Shown here in pieces: positions 1 to 5,558 of a stretch of 5,558 nucleotides of DNA (position 1 is the stretch's first letter; each line of letters begins with the position of its first letter). Origin of the DNA: CAZXSK01 sp964642855 (GTDB lineage Bacteria > Planctomycetota > Phycisphaerae > SM23-33); assembly GCA_964642855.1 (NCBI GenBank), contig CAZXSK010000115.1:1-5558 (forward strand). Direction: 5' to 3'. Below the pieces are notes generated by a model, which made no database searches, was not told where the DNA came from, and worked only from the letters and a program-made list of their open reading frames with translations. The position numbers were made by a program, and so were the translations under genes.

Positions 1-134
1 AGCTCGTTGAAGTCGGTGAAGTCCACGTCGCCATCGTTGTCGGCGTCGCCCTCGAACATCGTTGTACCCGTGCCGTAGTTGTTGGACAAGACGTTGAAGT
101 CGGCGAAGTCGGTGTCGTAGTCCAGGTCGAAGTC
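1..134 (-). repeat. Tandem dockerin-like EF-hand repeat coding segment (29-residue period)
   Basis: Two copies of a calcium-loop motif are encoded 29 residues (87 bases) apart. The first loop starts at residue 275 (DFDLDYDTDFADFN) and the second at residue 304 (DADNDGDVDFTDFN). Both keep Asp at loop positions 1, 3, 5, 9 and 12, the ligand positions of dockerin type I loops. The first copy has Tyr where Gly is usual at position 6. At DNA level bases 6-23 and 93-110 match at 17 of 18 positions. The second copy runs off the window, so its helix and what follows are unseen. Calcium binding is inferred from the family. Confidence 0.8.
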
Positions 135-956
135 GGTGTTCTTGGTGATTCCGTATTCGAAGCTGGCCATACCGGTCTGCACGTTCATGGTGGTACCATC
201 AAAGCCGCTTACGAGCGCGTCCCCGGATTCCGGACCGCCCTGATCCTTGATCTGGACCCAGCACTCGGAGAAGCCCTGGCTGGGCACATTCACATTGATC
301 GTATACTGGCCCGACGTATTCGCGCCGAACGTCTCGACCTCTGCCTTTGCGCCCTTGGTCGGGTCGTCATCCACGAACTCGGTCCCACTGGGACGAATCA
401 ACTGGGTGATATCCCAGAGGTCGGCCAGGTGGGCGCTCGTCGTGCCACCGGCGTGAGCAGCGTGCCGTACCACGTCAGACCAGACGAACTGGCCGGCCAC
501 GTTGGCACCCGCCTGCTGCTGCTGGCTGTCCACCGTGCAGAACGTTGTGTTGGTGCTGATGCTGGGGGTATTCATCCAGTGCGGGCCCTCGACGCCCACG
601 TTGTAGTAGTTCGAGCTGCTGTTGGCGGCATCCGAGAAGACGGTTCTCTTCGAGATCAGCACGTCATCGGCGCCCAGCGACACCTCCTCGAAGGTGGCCT
701 GGAAGCCAATCCCGAACTTGTTCGATGCACCCACCTGCTCCACGAAGAACCCATTGCTGATGGTGTTGCCGGCGGCGTCCTGCCGGGCCACGTTCAGGGC
801 CCCGACAGCGGAAACACCGTCGCCTGCCCAACCATTCTTTAGCGTGATATTCGTCGAGTCGATCACACCGTCTGTGAAGTCTTCCTTCACCAATGCGCCC
901 CCCATAGCCGCCGACGCAATGCTGGCGATCATCACAACTGCCAATAGCTTTCTCAT
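1..956 (-). CDS. Secreted dockerin-repeat protein, C terminus cut by window edge
   Basis: An uninterrupted reading frame of 318 visible residues runs off the left edge. The N terminus is a typical Sec signal peptide: MRK, a hydrophobic stretch at residues 4-18, and small residues near 14-21 suited to signal peptidase I (for example after A-S-A). The mature part is rich in Asn, Ser, Thr, Gly and Val with few Lys, suggesting an extracellular beta-sandwich, but I do not recognise a catalytic or binding domain. It has only two cysteines after the signal (C140, C232), which could form a disulfide. Residues 275-318 are a dockerin-like EF-hand pair. I chose the ATG at 956 over the in-frame ATG at 962 because AGGAGG lies 7 bases before the former and only 1 before the latter. 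The product is probably exported and surface-bound or extracellular. A sorting tail could follow outside the window. The reading frame is well supported; the specific function is unknown. Confidence 0.86.
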   Translation of the reverse strand, partial: MRKLLAVVMIASIASAAMGGALVKEDFTDGVIDSTNITLKNGWAGDGVSAVGALNVARQDAAGNTISNGFFVEQVGASNKFGIGFQATFEEVSLGADDVLISKRTVFSDAANSSSNYYNVGVEGPHWMNTPSISTNTTFCTVDSQQQQAGANVAGQFVWSDVVRHAAHAGGTTSAHLADLWDITQLIRPSGTEFVDDDPTKGAKAEVETFGANTSGQYTINVNVPSQGFSECWVQIKDQGGPESGDALVSGFDGTTMNVQTGMASFEYGITKNTDFDLDYDTDFADFNVLSNNYGTGTTMFEGDADNDGDVDFTDFNE

Positions 957-963
957 CGTCATA

Positions 964-969
964 CCTCCT
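964..969 (-). promoter_or_regulatory. Shine-Dalgarno AGGAGG of the secreted dockerin protein
   Basis: On the minus strand AGGAGG is followed by TATGACG and then ATG at 956, a spacing of 7 bases. It decides the start, because the alternative ATG at 962 would be only one base away. Confidence 0.8.
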
Positions 970-982
970 GCTGAAAGGGTTT

Positions 983-1158
983 GAAAGAACTGCCTTGCTC
1001 TTTCGGAATCCTGCCGACTCATCGGCGAGGTGCTGCCTCCTGAGGCTCCGTACTTCTCGGTCGCTTGGACATGCAATAACGTCCCTCGCTGGGACACACA
1101 GGACTCCATACCAACCCGGTCTTCCCTGCGACCCCGTGCCGCCGGGCGGGCTGGGTTG
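983..1158 (-). promoter_or_regulatory. Candidate structured 5' leader of the secreted protein
   Basis: Several hairpins can be drawn by eye. GAAAGAGC/GTTCTTTC (983-1004) has 8 pairs, one of them G-U, and a 6-base loop. GAGTC/GATTC (1006-1020) and GCCGA/TCGGC (1013-1026) overlap and exclude each other. GCCT/AGGC is at 1035-1046. GTCCC/GGGAC (1081-1095) has 5 pairs. A longer-range CAACCC/GGGTTG pairing (1112-1117 with 1153-1158) encloses CCCG/CGGG (1133-1146). The first hairpin ends 14 bases before the AGGAGG. I do not recognise a known riboswitch class. High GC makes short hairpins common, so this is suggestive only, and the transcript start is unknown. Confidence 0.3.
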
Positions 1159-1264
1159 CTTCCGCTTTCATTTCCATAAGCGAAAAGCTGTGAGGCCGTG
1201 GAAACCGCAGGCCAAGCCATGCGGCTATCCAATGATTCGAGAATGAGTGTAAGGCAACCCGGCA

Positions 1265-1302
1265 CGCAATATGCGTAATAGATTTACGATTATGCGAAAA
1301 GC
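1265..1302. promoter_or_regulatory. AT-rich patch with overlapping short inverted repeats, possible promoter or operator
   Basis: Within GC-rich surroundings this patch contains CGCA-ATA-TGCG (1265-1275), the perfect inverted repeat CGTAA-TAGAT-TTACG (1274-1288), and GCGTAAT paired with ATTATGC (1273-1279 with 1289-1295, one G-T mismatch). ATGCG occurs at 1271-1275 and again at 1292-1296, 21 bases apart, about two helical turns. On the minus strand a CATAAT box (1290-1295) could serve the secreted protein about 310 bases downstream, but its only good -35 (TTGACG) lies 21 bases away, which is too far for a standard promoter. Confidence 0.25.
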
Positions 1303-1408
1303 CGGAAGAGCGAAGCGTCAAGCCATGACGGCGATTCAGCCGGCATGACCGATCTGCACGGCGGGTTAGAAAAACCCCCCAACATGGGACACCGGCTGGC
1401 GGCGAAAA

Positions 1409-2971
1409 CTACTTTGGATTGCCAGCCACACCTTCGTTGCTCGCACCGGTGTCGAGCACCTGGCCGGCGGGGATCAGGCGATCCCGCAGTGCGGGATAGG
1501 GGACATCCTGCAGGGGCACGCTGCGGTCGATGGCCAGGCAGGCAGCGATCGCAGCGGATTGAGCGAGAATCATGAACACCGGCTCCATGCGGATCGAACC
1601 GAACGCGATGTGGGAGGCAGATACCGCCACGGGGACAGCCAGGTTGGTCACCTCGCGCTTGGGGATGATCGATCGATAGCTGAGGCCGTAGGGTCTGGGC
1701 AGCTTGACCTGCACATCGCCCTCGTTGCGGAGGCAGCCATCGGCGTCGACGAACCGCCTGCAGTTGTGGGAGTCCATCTGGTAGGCCCCCATGCCGACGG
1801 GATCATCGCACTGCCTTTGAGAGAGGCAGTCCCGATCGGTGACCACGTATCCTGCGACCATGCGCCGCCCTTCCCGCACATAGAGTTGGTGCGGCCAGTA
1901 GGCGGTATCGGCAAACTCGTCGCCGGCCAGGCCCCAGAGGGCGTACTCTGAGCGGATGTCCTCGGGCACGGCGGGGTCGTTGGCCATGAACCAGTGCAGC
2001 CCTTGTTGATAGATCCGGTGGGCCTGGAAGATCGCCTCGCGGGCAGCGTAGTTGCCCTCGGGCCAGCCGTAGGAAGCCCCGATGAAGTCGGTCGACGCCG
2101 CGCCATGGTTGTTCGTGTCGGTCTTCCCGCCTCGGATACGGTCGAACTTGTTAAAAACGTTGGTTTTCGGCTTCCGAAGCCAGCGCGCAACGAGGATGTA
2201 CTGGTTCTGGTCGTAGCCTTCGGGCCGGGGGAACTCCACGCGCTTGTCGGGGTCGTCGGTCATGCAGACGCGGAAATTGTAGGCCTGAACGCGATCGTCG
2301 GCGGTGCCGTTGGGTTCGATCGGGCCAGGCTGGACCTGTGGCAGCAGGCCGCTGGAGGGGTCCCCCTCCCGCAGCCAGGGGTCGACGGAGTTGTGGAACT
2401 GGTGATGCTCGCGGAACTGCACGCCGTTGTACTGCTCGCTATAGGTGTCGTTGCTCTCACGGCCTGTGGTGTAGCGAACGCCCGCGGCGGCGAGCAGGTC
2501 ACCTTCGTAGGTGGCGTCGATGAACGCCCTCCCCTCCACGCGCAGCCCCCCGAGCATCGTGATCTCCCGTATCCGCCCTGCCGAGACTTCGACGCCGTCC
2601 AGGAATGCAGCGAGGCGGACATCCAATCGAACGTCCTCAACGTAGCCTGCCAATACCTCGGCAGCGACGTGCGGCTCGAACTTCCATTCTTCGTCGCAGC
2701 CGTAGCGATTGCCCAGGTCTCGATAGAACTGCCGGGCTGCGCCACCGATGGCCGCCTTGTTCCCGAGGTCGGTATAGCTGAGCCCGCCGGTGGTCATTCC
2801 TCCGAGGTGCAATCCCGGATGCAGCAAGATGGCCGATTTGCCCTGGCGCTTTGCGGAGACGGCGGCGATCACCCCTGCTGCTGTGCCGCCGTAGACAACG
2901 ACATCGGCCCGGACAAGATCCTTGGAAGTCCGAACCCAGGATGGGTTAAAATACTGCGGTTGCTGGGACAT
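1409..2971 (-). CDS. FAD-dependent oxidoreductase, PF12831 (FAD_oxidored) type
   Basis: A complete 520-residue protein. The N-terminal dinucleotide fold is clear: VVVYGGTAAGV (24-34), a GxGxxG variant, then HLGGMTTGGL (55-64). Further family hallmarks are FIDATYEGDLLAAAGV (150-165), CMTDDP (236-241), KTDTNNHG (283-290) with STDFIG (293-298), LYVREGRRM (363-371), and the C-terminal flavin-contact stretch AFGSIRMEPVFM (456-467). The ATG at 2971 is preferred because AAGGAG lies 9 bases upstream. The ATG at 2995 would place that site inside the coding region. No signal peptide is visible, so it is probably cytoplasmic. Family members bind FAD, but their substrates are mostly unknown, and some are labelled xanthan lyase on weak grounds. 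The next minus-strand gene is 452 bases downstream, so an operon is doubtful. The family call is firm; the reaction is not known. Confidence 0.93.
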   Translation of the reverse strand: MSQQPQYFNPSWVRTSKDLVRADVVVYGGTAAGVIAAVSAKRQGKSAILLHPGLHLGGMTTGGLSYTDLGNKAAIGGAARQFYRDLGNRYGCDEEWKFEPHVAAEVLAGYVEDVRLDVRLAAFLDGVEVSAGRIREITMLGGLRVEGRAFIDATYEGDLLAAAGVRYTTGRESNDTYSEQYNGVQFREHHQFHNSVDPWLREGDPSSGLLPQVQPGPIEPNGTADDRVQAYNFRVCMTDDPDKRVEFPRPEGYDQNQYILVARWLRKPKTNVFNKFDRIRGGKTDTNNHGAASTDFIGASYGWPEGNYAAREAIFQAHRIYQQGLHWFMANDPAVPEDIRSEYALWGLAGDEFADTAYWPHQLYVREGRRMVAGYVVTDRDCLSQRQCDDPVGMGAYQMDSHNCRRFVDADGCLRNEGDVQVKLPRPYGLSYRSIIPKREVTNLAVPVAVSASHIAFGSIRMEPVFMILAQSAAIAACLAIDRSVPLQDVPYPALRDRLIPAGQVLDTGASNEGVAGNPK

Positions 2972-2980
2972 TGAGTTTAT

Positions 2981-2986
2981 CTCCTT
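2981..2986 (-). promoter_or_regulatory. Shine-Dalgarno AAGGAG of the oxidoreductase
   Basis: Minus-strand AAGGAG is followed by ATAAACTCA and then ATG at 2971, a 9-base spacing. It fixes the start at residue M-S-Q-Q and rules against the in-frame ATG 24 bases upstream. Confidence 0.8.
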
Positions 2987-3007
2987 CCAAAGCATTGTAC
3001 TCTTTGG
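2987..3007 (-). promoter_or_regulatory. Inverted repeat CCAAAG-N9-CTTTGG around a TACAAT box
   Basis: A perfect 6-base inverted repeat with a 9-base spacer abuts the Shine-Dalgarno of the oxidoreductase. The spacer contains TACAAT on the minus strand (2994-2999), a 5 of 6 match to a -10 box, but no recognisable -35 lies 17 bases upstream. It could be an operator over the promoter, or, if transcription starts further up, an RNA hairpin next to the ribosome binding site. The two readings exclude each other. Confidence 0.35.
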
Positions 3008-3023
3008 GCGCGGCAGAGCGCCC
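3006..3023. repeat. GC-rich perfect inverted repeat GGGCGC-N6-GCGCCC
   Basis: Six perfect pairs with a 6-base loop (GGCAGA on plus). It lacks a T-run on either side, so it is not a standard intrinsic terminator, and it lies upstream of the oxidoreductase start. It shares two bases with the neighbouring CCAAAG/CTTTGG repeat, so both hairpins could not form fully in one RNA. It may be an operator or a chance product of high GC. Confidence 0.35.
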
Positions 3024-3096
3024 GCCTTGACAGCGACAGAAGCCCGAGGACGATTCGCTTCGTAGCGACGAAATGCAGAAGCCGCCGCGGATACGC

Positions 3097-3196
3097 NNNN
3101 NNNNNNNNNNNNNNNNNNNNNNNNNNNNNNNNNNNNNNNNNNNNNNNNNNNNNNNNNNNNNNNNNNNNNNNNNNNNNNNNNNNNNNNNNNNNNNNN
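3097..3196. other. Assembly gap of 100 N
   Basis: Exactly 100 ambiguous bases, the conventional filler for a gap of unknown length. The kinase frame on the right is open into it. The adjacency and relative orientation of the two sides depend on the scaffolding. Confidence 0.98.
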
Positions 3197-5554
3197 GTTT
3201 CAGACAACAACGCGCTTCGCTTCGTGCTGGCCCGGCGTGAGAGGTTGTTTCCCGGGGCGTCGTTGGTGTTCTGCGGAGTCAACAACTACTCCGACGATCT
3301 CATCGAAGGCCAGGAGGAGATCACCGGTGTCGCCGAAGAGATTGATATTCGCGGAACACTGGATCTGGCACTCTCGCTGCATCCGGATACCCGGCGCGTA
3401 GCGGTTGTCAGCGACGTGATCCCCTCCGGCCGGCTGCACCTGCAGCAGGTTCGGGAGGTCATGGACGAATACAGCAATCGCGTGGAGTTCATCGAACTGG
3501 CGGAACTGACCGCCGAGCAGTTGGTCCGCTCTGTGCGTGACCTTCCGCCCCGGACGATTGTGCTGCACCTGTCGTTCTTCCGCGACGCGAAGGGCAGATC
3601 CTACAGCCCGGCCGAGTCGATGAAGCTGGTCACATCCAATACGTCGGCACCGGTGTACACGCTGTGGGGTTGGAAGATCGGCCTGGGCGCGGTCGGGGGC
3701 GTAGTGACCAGTGGCGAGATGCAGGGCGCCAAGGCCGCCGAGATGGTAAGGGCGATCCTTCAGGGAACGCCGGCGGGACAGATTCCGGTGCTGCGAGAAA
3801 GCCCGAACGTGAAGATGTTCGACTACCGGGAGATGGCGAGAGTCGGGCTGTCTCGAGGCGATCTGCCGCCCGGAGCGGTTGTCATCAACGAACCGCACTC
3901 GTTCTACAGGGAGCACCGGGGGTTGGTCTGGTCTGTCGCCGCCAGCGTGGCTGCACTACTGACGCTGGTGGCGCTTCTGTCGACAAACGTGCTCCGCCGC
4001 CGTCGGGCGGAACGGGCATTGGAGGGACAGAGGGACCTTCTCAGCCGGGTGCTGGAGAACATTCCGAGTTTTGTCTTCTGGAAGGACACGCAGGGCGTGT
4101 ACCAGGGGTGCAACCGCAACTTCGCCCGCCTGGCCGGGCTGGACTCGCCTAAGGACATCGTGGGCATGACCGATAGCGACCTTCCCTCCAGGCCGAAGGA
4201 CGTGGAGCGGTACCGGTTCTGCGACGACAGCGTCATCGAGACTGGTAAGCCAATGCTCGGAATCGAAGAAACCACCACCGACGCGGAGGGGAATCAGCGG
4301 CTGGTGATTACATCCAAGGTACCCCTGAGAGACAAGCGGGGGCAGGTTGCGGGCGTCCTGGGCTTGGCGCTGGATGTCACGGAACGACGAACGCTTGAGC
4401 AGCAGTTGCACCAGGCCCAGAAGATGGAGGCCATCGGACAACTCGCAGGCGGGGTTGCCCACGATTTCAACAACCTGCTGTCCGCGATCCAGGGCAACGC
4501 CGAACTCGTCCGCATGTCGCTGCCGCACGAGGCCCCGGACCGGGAACTGATCGAGGAGATCCTCCGGGCATCTCGGCGGGCTTCGGATCTTACACAGCAA
4601 CTGCTGGGGTTCTCGCGGAGAACACAGCTCGATAAGGTTCCTCTACACGTTCACCGGACCATCGAGGAAGTAACCAGTCTGCTGTCGCACAGCTTGGACA
4701 GGAAGATCGAGATGAGCCTGGACCTCCAGGCAGGGAGCGACCTGATCCTCGGCGATTCCTCCCAACTGCACAATGCGATCCTGAACCTCTCGGTCAATGC
4801 GCGCGATGCCATGCCGTCGGGCGGCAGACTCACGTTCCGCACGGCCAACGTCACGGTGGCCGATTCGCCTGCTACTCCCGAGGATCCCGAGCCGGGGGAA
4901 TATGTGGAACTGTCCGTAACCGACACGGGCAGGGGAATGGACCCCCAGACCGTACAGCGCGTATTCGAGCCCTTCTTCACGACCAAGGAGAAGGGCAAAG
5001 GGACCGGTCTTGGCATGGCCGTTGTCTACGGATGCGTGAAGTCCCATGAGGGCGCCGTCACGGTCGACAGCGAAGTAGGACGGGGCACGGTCGTTCGTAT
5101 GCTTCTTCCACTGGCGTGCGAGCAGCCGGGCGACGAGCCACTTCCGCTTTCGGAAGAAACCGCCCCGCTGCAAACCGGCCAGGGAAACGTTCTCGTTGTC
5201 GACGACGAGAAGATGGTCCGCACCTTCGCCAGCCAGGCCCTTCGGGGGCTGGGCTATCGGGCGGAAACCTGCATCGACGGGCAAGACGCAGTCGAGCACT
5301 TCCAGCAGCATCATCCGGAAATCGATCTGGTCCTGCTGGACATGATCATGCCCAGGCTATCGGGCGAGGAGACGTTCCGCAGGCTTCAGCAGATCGACCC
5401 GTCGGTTCGGGTGATCATCATGTCCGGCTACAGCAGGAACGAGACCATCGAGCAGGTCCTTGCGGAAGGGGCGCTGGATTTCCTGCCCAAGCCCTTCGCC
5501 CTCGAGGATCTGTCGCGCATCGTTGGCGAGAGCATCCGCCTGCCGACCGGGTGA
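3197..5554 (+). CDS. Hybrid sensor histidine kinase with ABC substrate-binding-like sensor, N terminus lost in gap
   Basis: The frame is open from the gap to TGA at 5552 (785 visible residues). The GTG at 3224 is not a likely start, since coding similarity begins earlier (VSDNNALRF at 1-9). Order: rest of a PF04392-like substrate-binding domain (about 1-225, with VFCGVNNY), one membrane helix (243-265), PAS (about 279-398, ending in DVTERR), HisKA with phospho-acceptor H422 in AHDFNN, HATPase with N box NARDAM (534-539), G1 DTGRGMD (576-582), F box FEPFFTTK (590-597) and G2 GKGTGLGM (600-607), then a receiver domain (about 663-780) with acidic pair D669/D670, phospho-acceptor D715, S743 and K765. 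All catalytic residues are present. The sensor presumably lies outside the cytoplasmic membrane, with the lost N terminus carrying a signal or anchor. No output domain follows the receiver, so the signal probably passes to another protein. Ligand and target are unknown. Confidence 0.93.
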   Translation, partial: VSDNNALRFVLARRERLFPGASLVFCGVNNYSDDLIEGQEEITGVAEEIDIRGTLDLALSLHPDTRRVAVVSDVIPSGRLHLQQVREVMDEYSNRVEFIELAELTAEQLVRSVRDLPPRTIVLHLSFFRDAKGRSYSPAESMKLVTSNTSAPVYTLWGWKIGLGAVGGVVTSGEMQGAKAAEMVRAILQGTPAGQIPVLRESPNVKMFDYREMARVGLSRGDLPPGAVVINEPHSFYREHRGLVWSVAASVAALLTLVALLSTNVLRRRRAERALEGQRDLLSRVLENIPSFVFWKDTQGVYQGCNRNFARLAGLDSPKDIVGMTDSDLPSRPKDVERYRFCDDSVIETGKPMLGIEETTTDAEGNQRLVITSKVPLRDKRGQVAGVLGLALDVTERRTLEQQLHQAQKMEAIGQLAGGVAHDFNNLLSAIQGNAELVRMSLPHEAPDRELIEEILRASRRASDLTQQLLGFSRRTQLDKVPLHVHRTIEEVTSLLSHSLDRKIEMSLDLQAGSDLILGDSSQLHNAILNLSVNARDAMPSGGRLTFRTANVTVADSPATPEDPEPGEYVELSVTDTGRGMDPQTVQRVFEPFFTTKEKGKGTGLGMAVVYGCVKSHEGAVTVDSEVGRGTVVRMLLPLACEQPGDEPLPLSEETAPLQTGQGNVLVVDDEKMVRTFASQALRGLGYRAETCIDGQDAVEHFQQHHPEIDLVLLDMIMPRLSGEETFRRLQQIDPSVRVIIMSGYSRNETIEQVLAEGALDFLPKPFALEDLSRIVGESIRLPTG

Positions 5555-5558
5555 ATGG

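Larger units (their letters stand above)
957..1408. other. Intergenic spacer without a convincing gene
   Basis: This 452-base stretch separates two minus-strand genes. The open frames in it (for example a TTG-started frame of 100 codons at 1019-1321 minus) are Arg/Ser/Pro-rich, lack a ribosome binding site and resemble no family I know. It contains the Shine-Dalgarno of the left gene, a series of short hairpins at about 983-1158, and an AT-rich repeat patch at about 1265-1302. No clear intrinsic terminator for the oxidoreductase was found. Confidence 0.7.

Noticed and set aside
513..524. CTG repeat (four units)
   Set aside because: It encodes a Gln4 tract in the secreted protein; too short to be treated as a microsatellite of interest.
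247..984. Plus-strand open frames opposite the dockerin protein
   Set aside because: They overlap each other in different frames and lie antisense to a gene with a signal peptide, Shine-Dalgarno and dockerin motifs.
1001..1030. Hammerhead-ribozyme-like CCGATGAG...CGAAA on the minus strand
   Set aside because: The core would need CTGATGA; here the conserved T is C, the stem II pairing fails after one base pair, and the GAAA is used in a better hairpin with GTTCTTTC.
1019..1321. Minus-strand frame of 100 codons in the spacer
   Set aside because: It starts at TTG without a Shine-Dalgarno, has Arg/Ser/Pro-rich composition typical of non-coding GC-rich DNA, and matches no family I know.
1290..1321. 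Promoter TTGACG...CATAAT on the minus strand
   Set aside because: The spacing between the boxes is 21 bases, beyond the usual 16-18; kept only as part of the AT-rich patch.
1363..1380. GGGTT-N5-AACCC hairpin as terminator of the oxidoreductase
   Set aside because: The T-run on the minus strand falls in the stem and loop instead of after the stem, and the stem is only 5 pairs.
1994..2974. Long plus-strand open frame of 326 codons opposite the oxidoreductase
   Set aside because: It is the antisense shadow of a well-supported gene, a frequent effect in GC-rich DNA, with no recognisable domain.
3027..3055. Plus-strand TTGACA as a -35 for the kinase
   Set aside because: The hexamer 17 bases downstream is ACGATT, which does not resemble a -10 box.

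Overview
The window looks like a piece of a metagenome-assembled genome from a planctomycete-like bacterium, possibly Phycisphaerae-related. The clues are high GC, a secreted protein ending in a DxDxDGDxDFxDFN-type dockerin (EF-hand) pair, an FAD-dependent oxidoreductase of the family often expanded in that phylum, and a large sensor hybrid kinase. This assignment is inferred from protein style, not from a marker gene. A run of exactly 100 N (3097-3196) is a scaffold gap, so the real distance and sequence between its two sides are unknown.

Layout: (1) 1-956, minus strand: a secreted protein of unknown function with a signal peptide, a probably beta-rich body and the start of a C-terminal dockerin-like repeat pair, cut off by the window edge. 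(2) 957-1408: a 452-base spacer without a credible gene. It holds the Shine-Dalgarno of the secreted protein, several small hairpins in its presumed leader, and an AT-rich patch of short repeats. (3) 1409-2971, minus strand: a complete FAD-dependent oxidoreductase of the PF12831 type, 520 aa. (4) 2972-3096: its short upstream region, with a strong ribosome binding site, an inverted repeat around a TACAAT box, and a GC-rich inverted repeat. (5) The gap. (6) 3197-5554, plus strand: a hybrid histidine kinase (ABC substrate-binding-like sensor, membrane segment, PAS, HisKA, HATPase, receiver) whose N terminus is lost in the gap.

How they fit together: the oxidoreductase and the secreted protein lie on the same strand but are 452 bases apart, so they are probably separately transcribed. 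If the scaffolding is right, the kinase is divergent from the oxidoreductase and could respond to an extracytoplasmic ligand, but nothing in the sequence links it to either gene. I see no clear new system, mobile element, CRISPR array, tRNA or rRNA. The most useful points for follow-up are the kinase broken by the gap, the structured leader of the secreted protein, and the inverted repeat at the oxidoreductase promoter or ribosome binding site.
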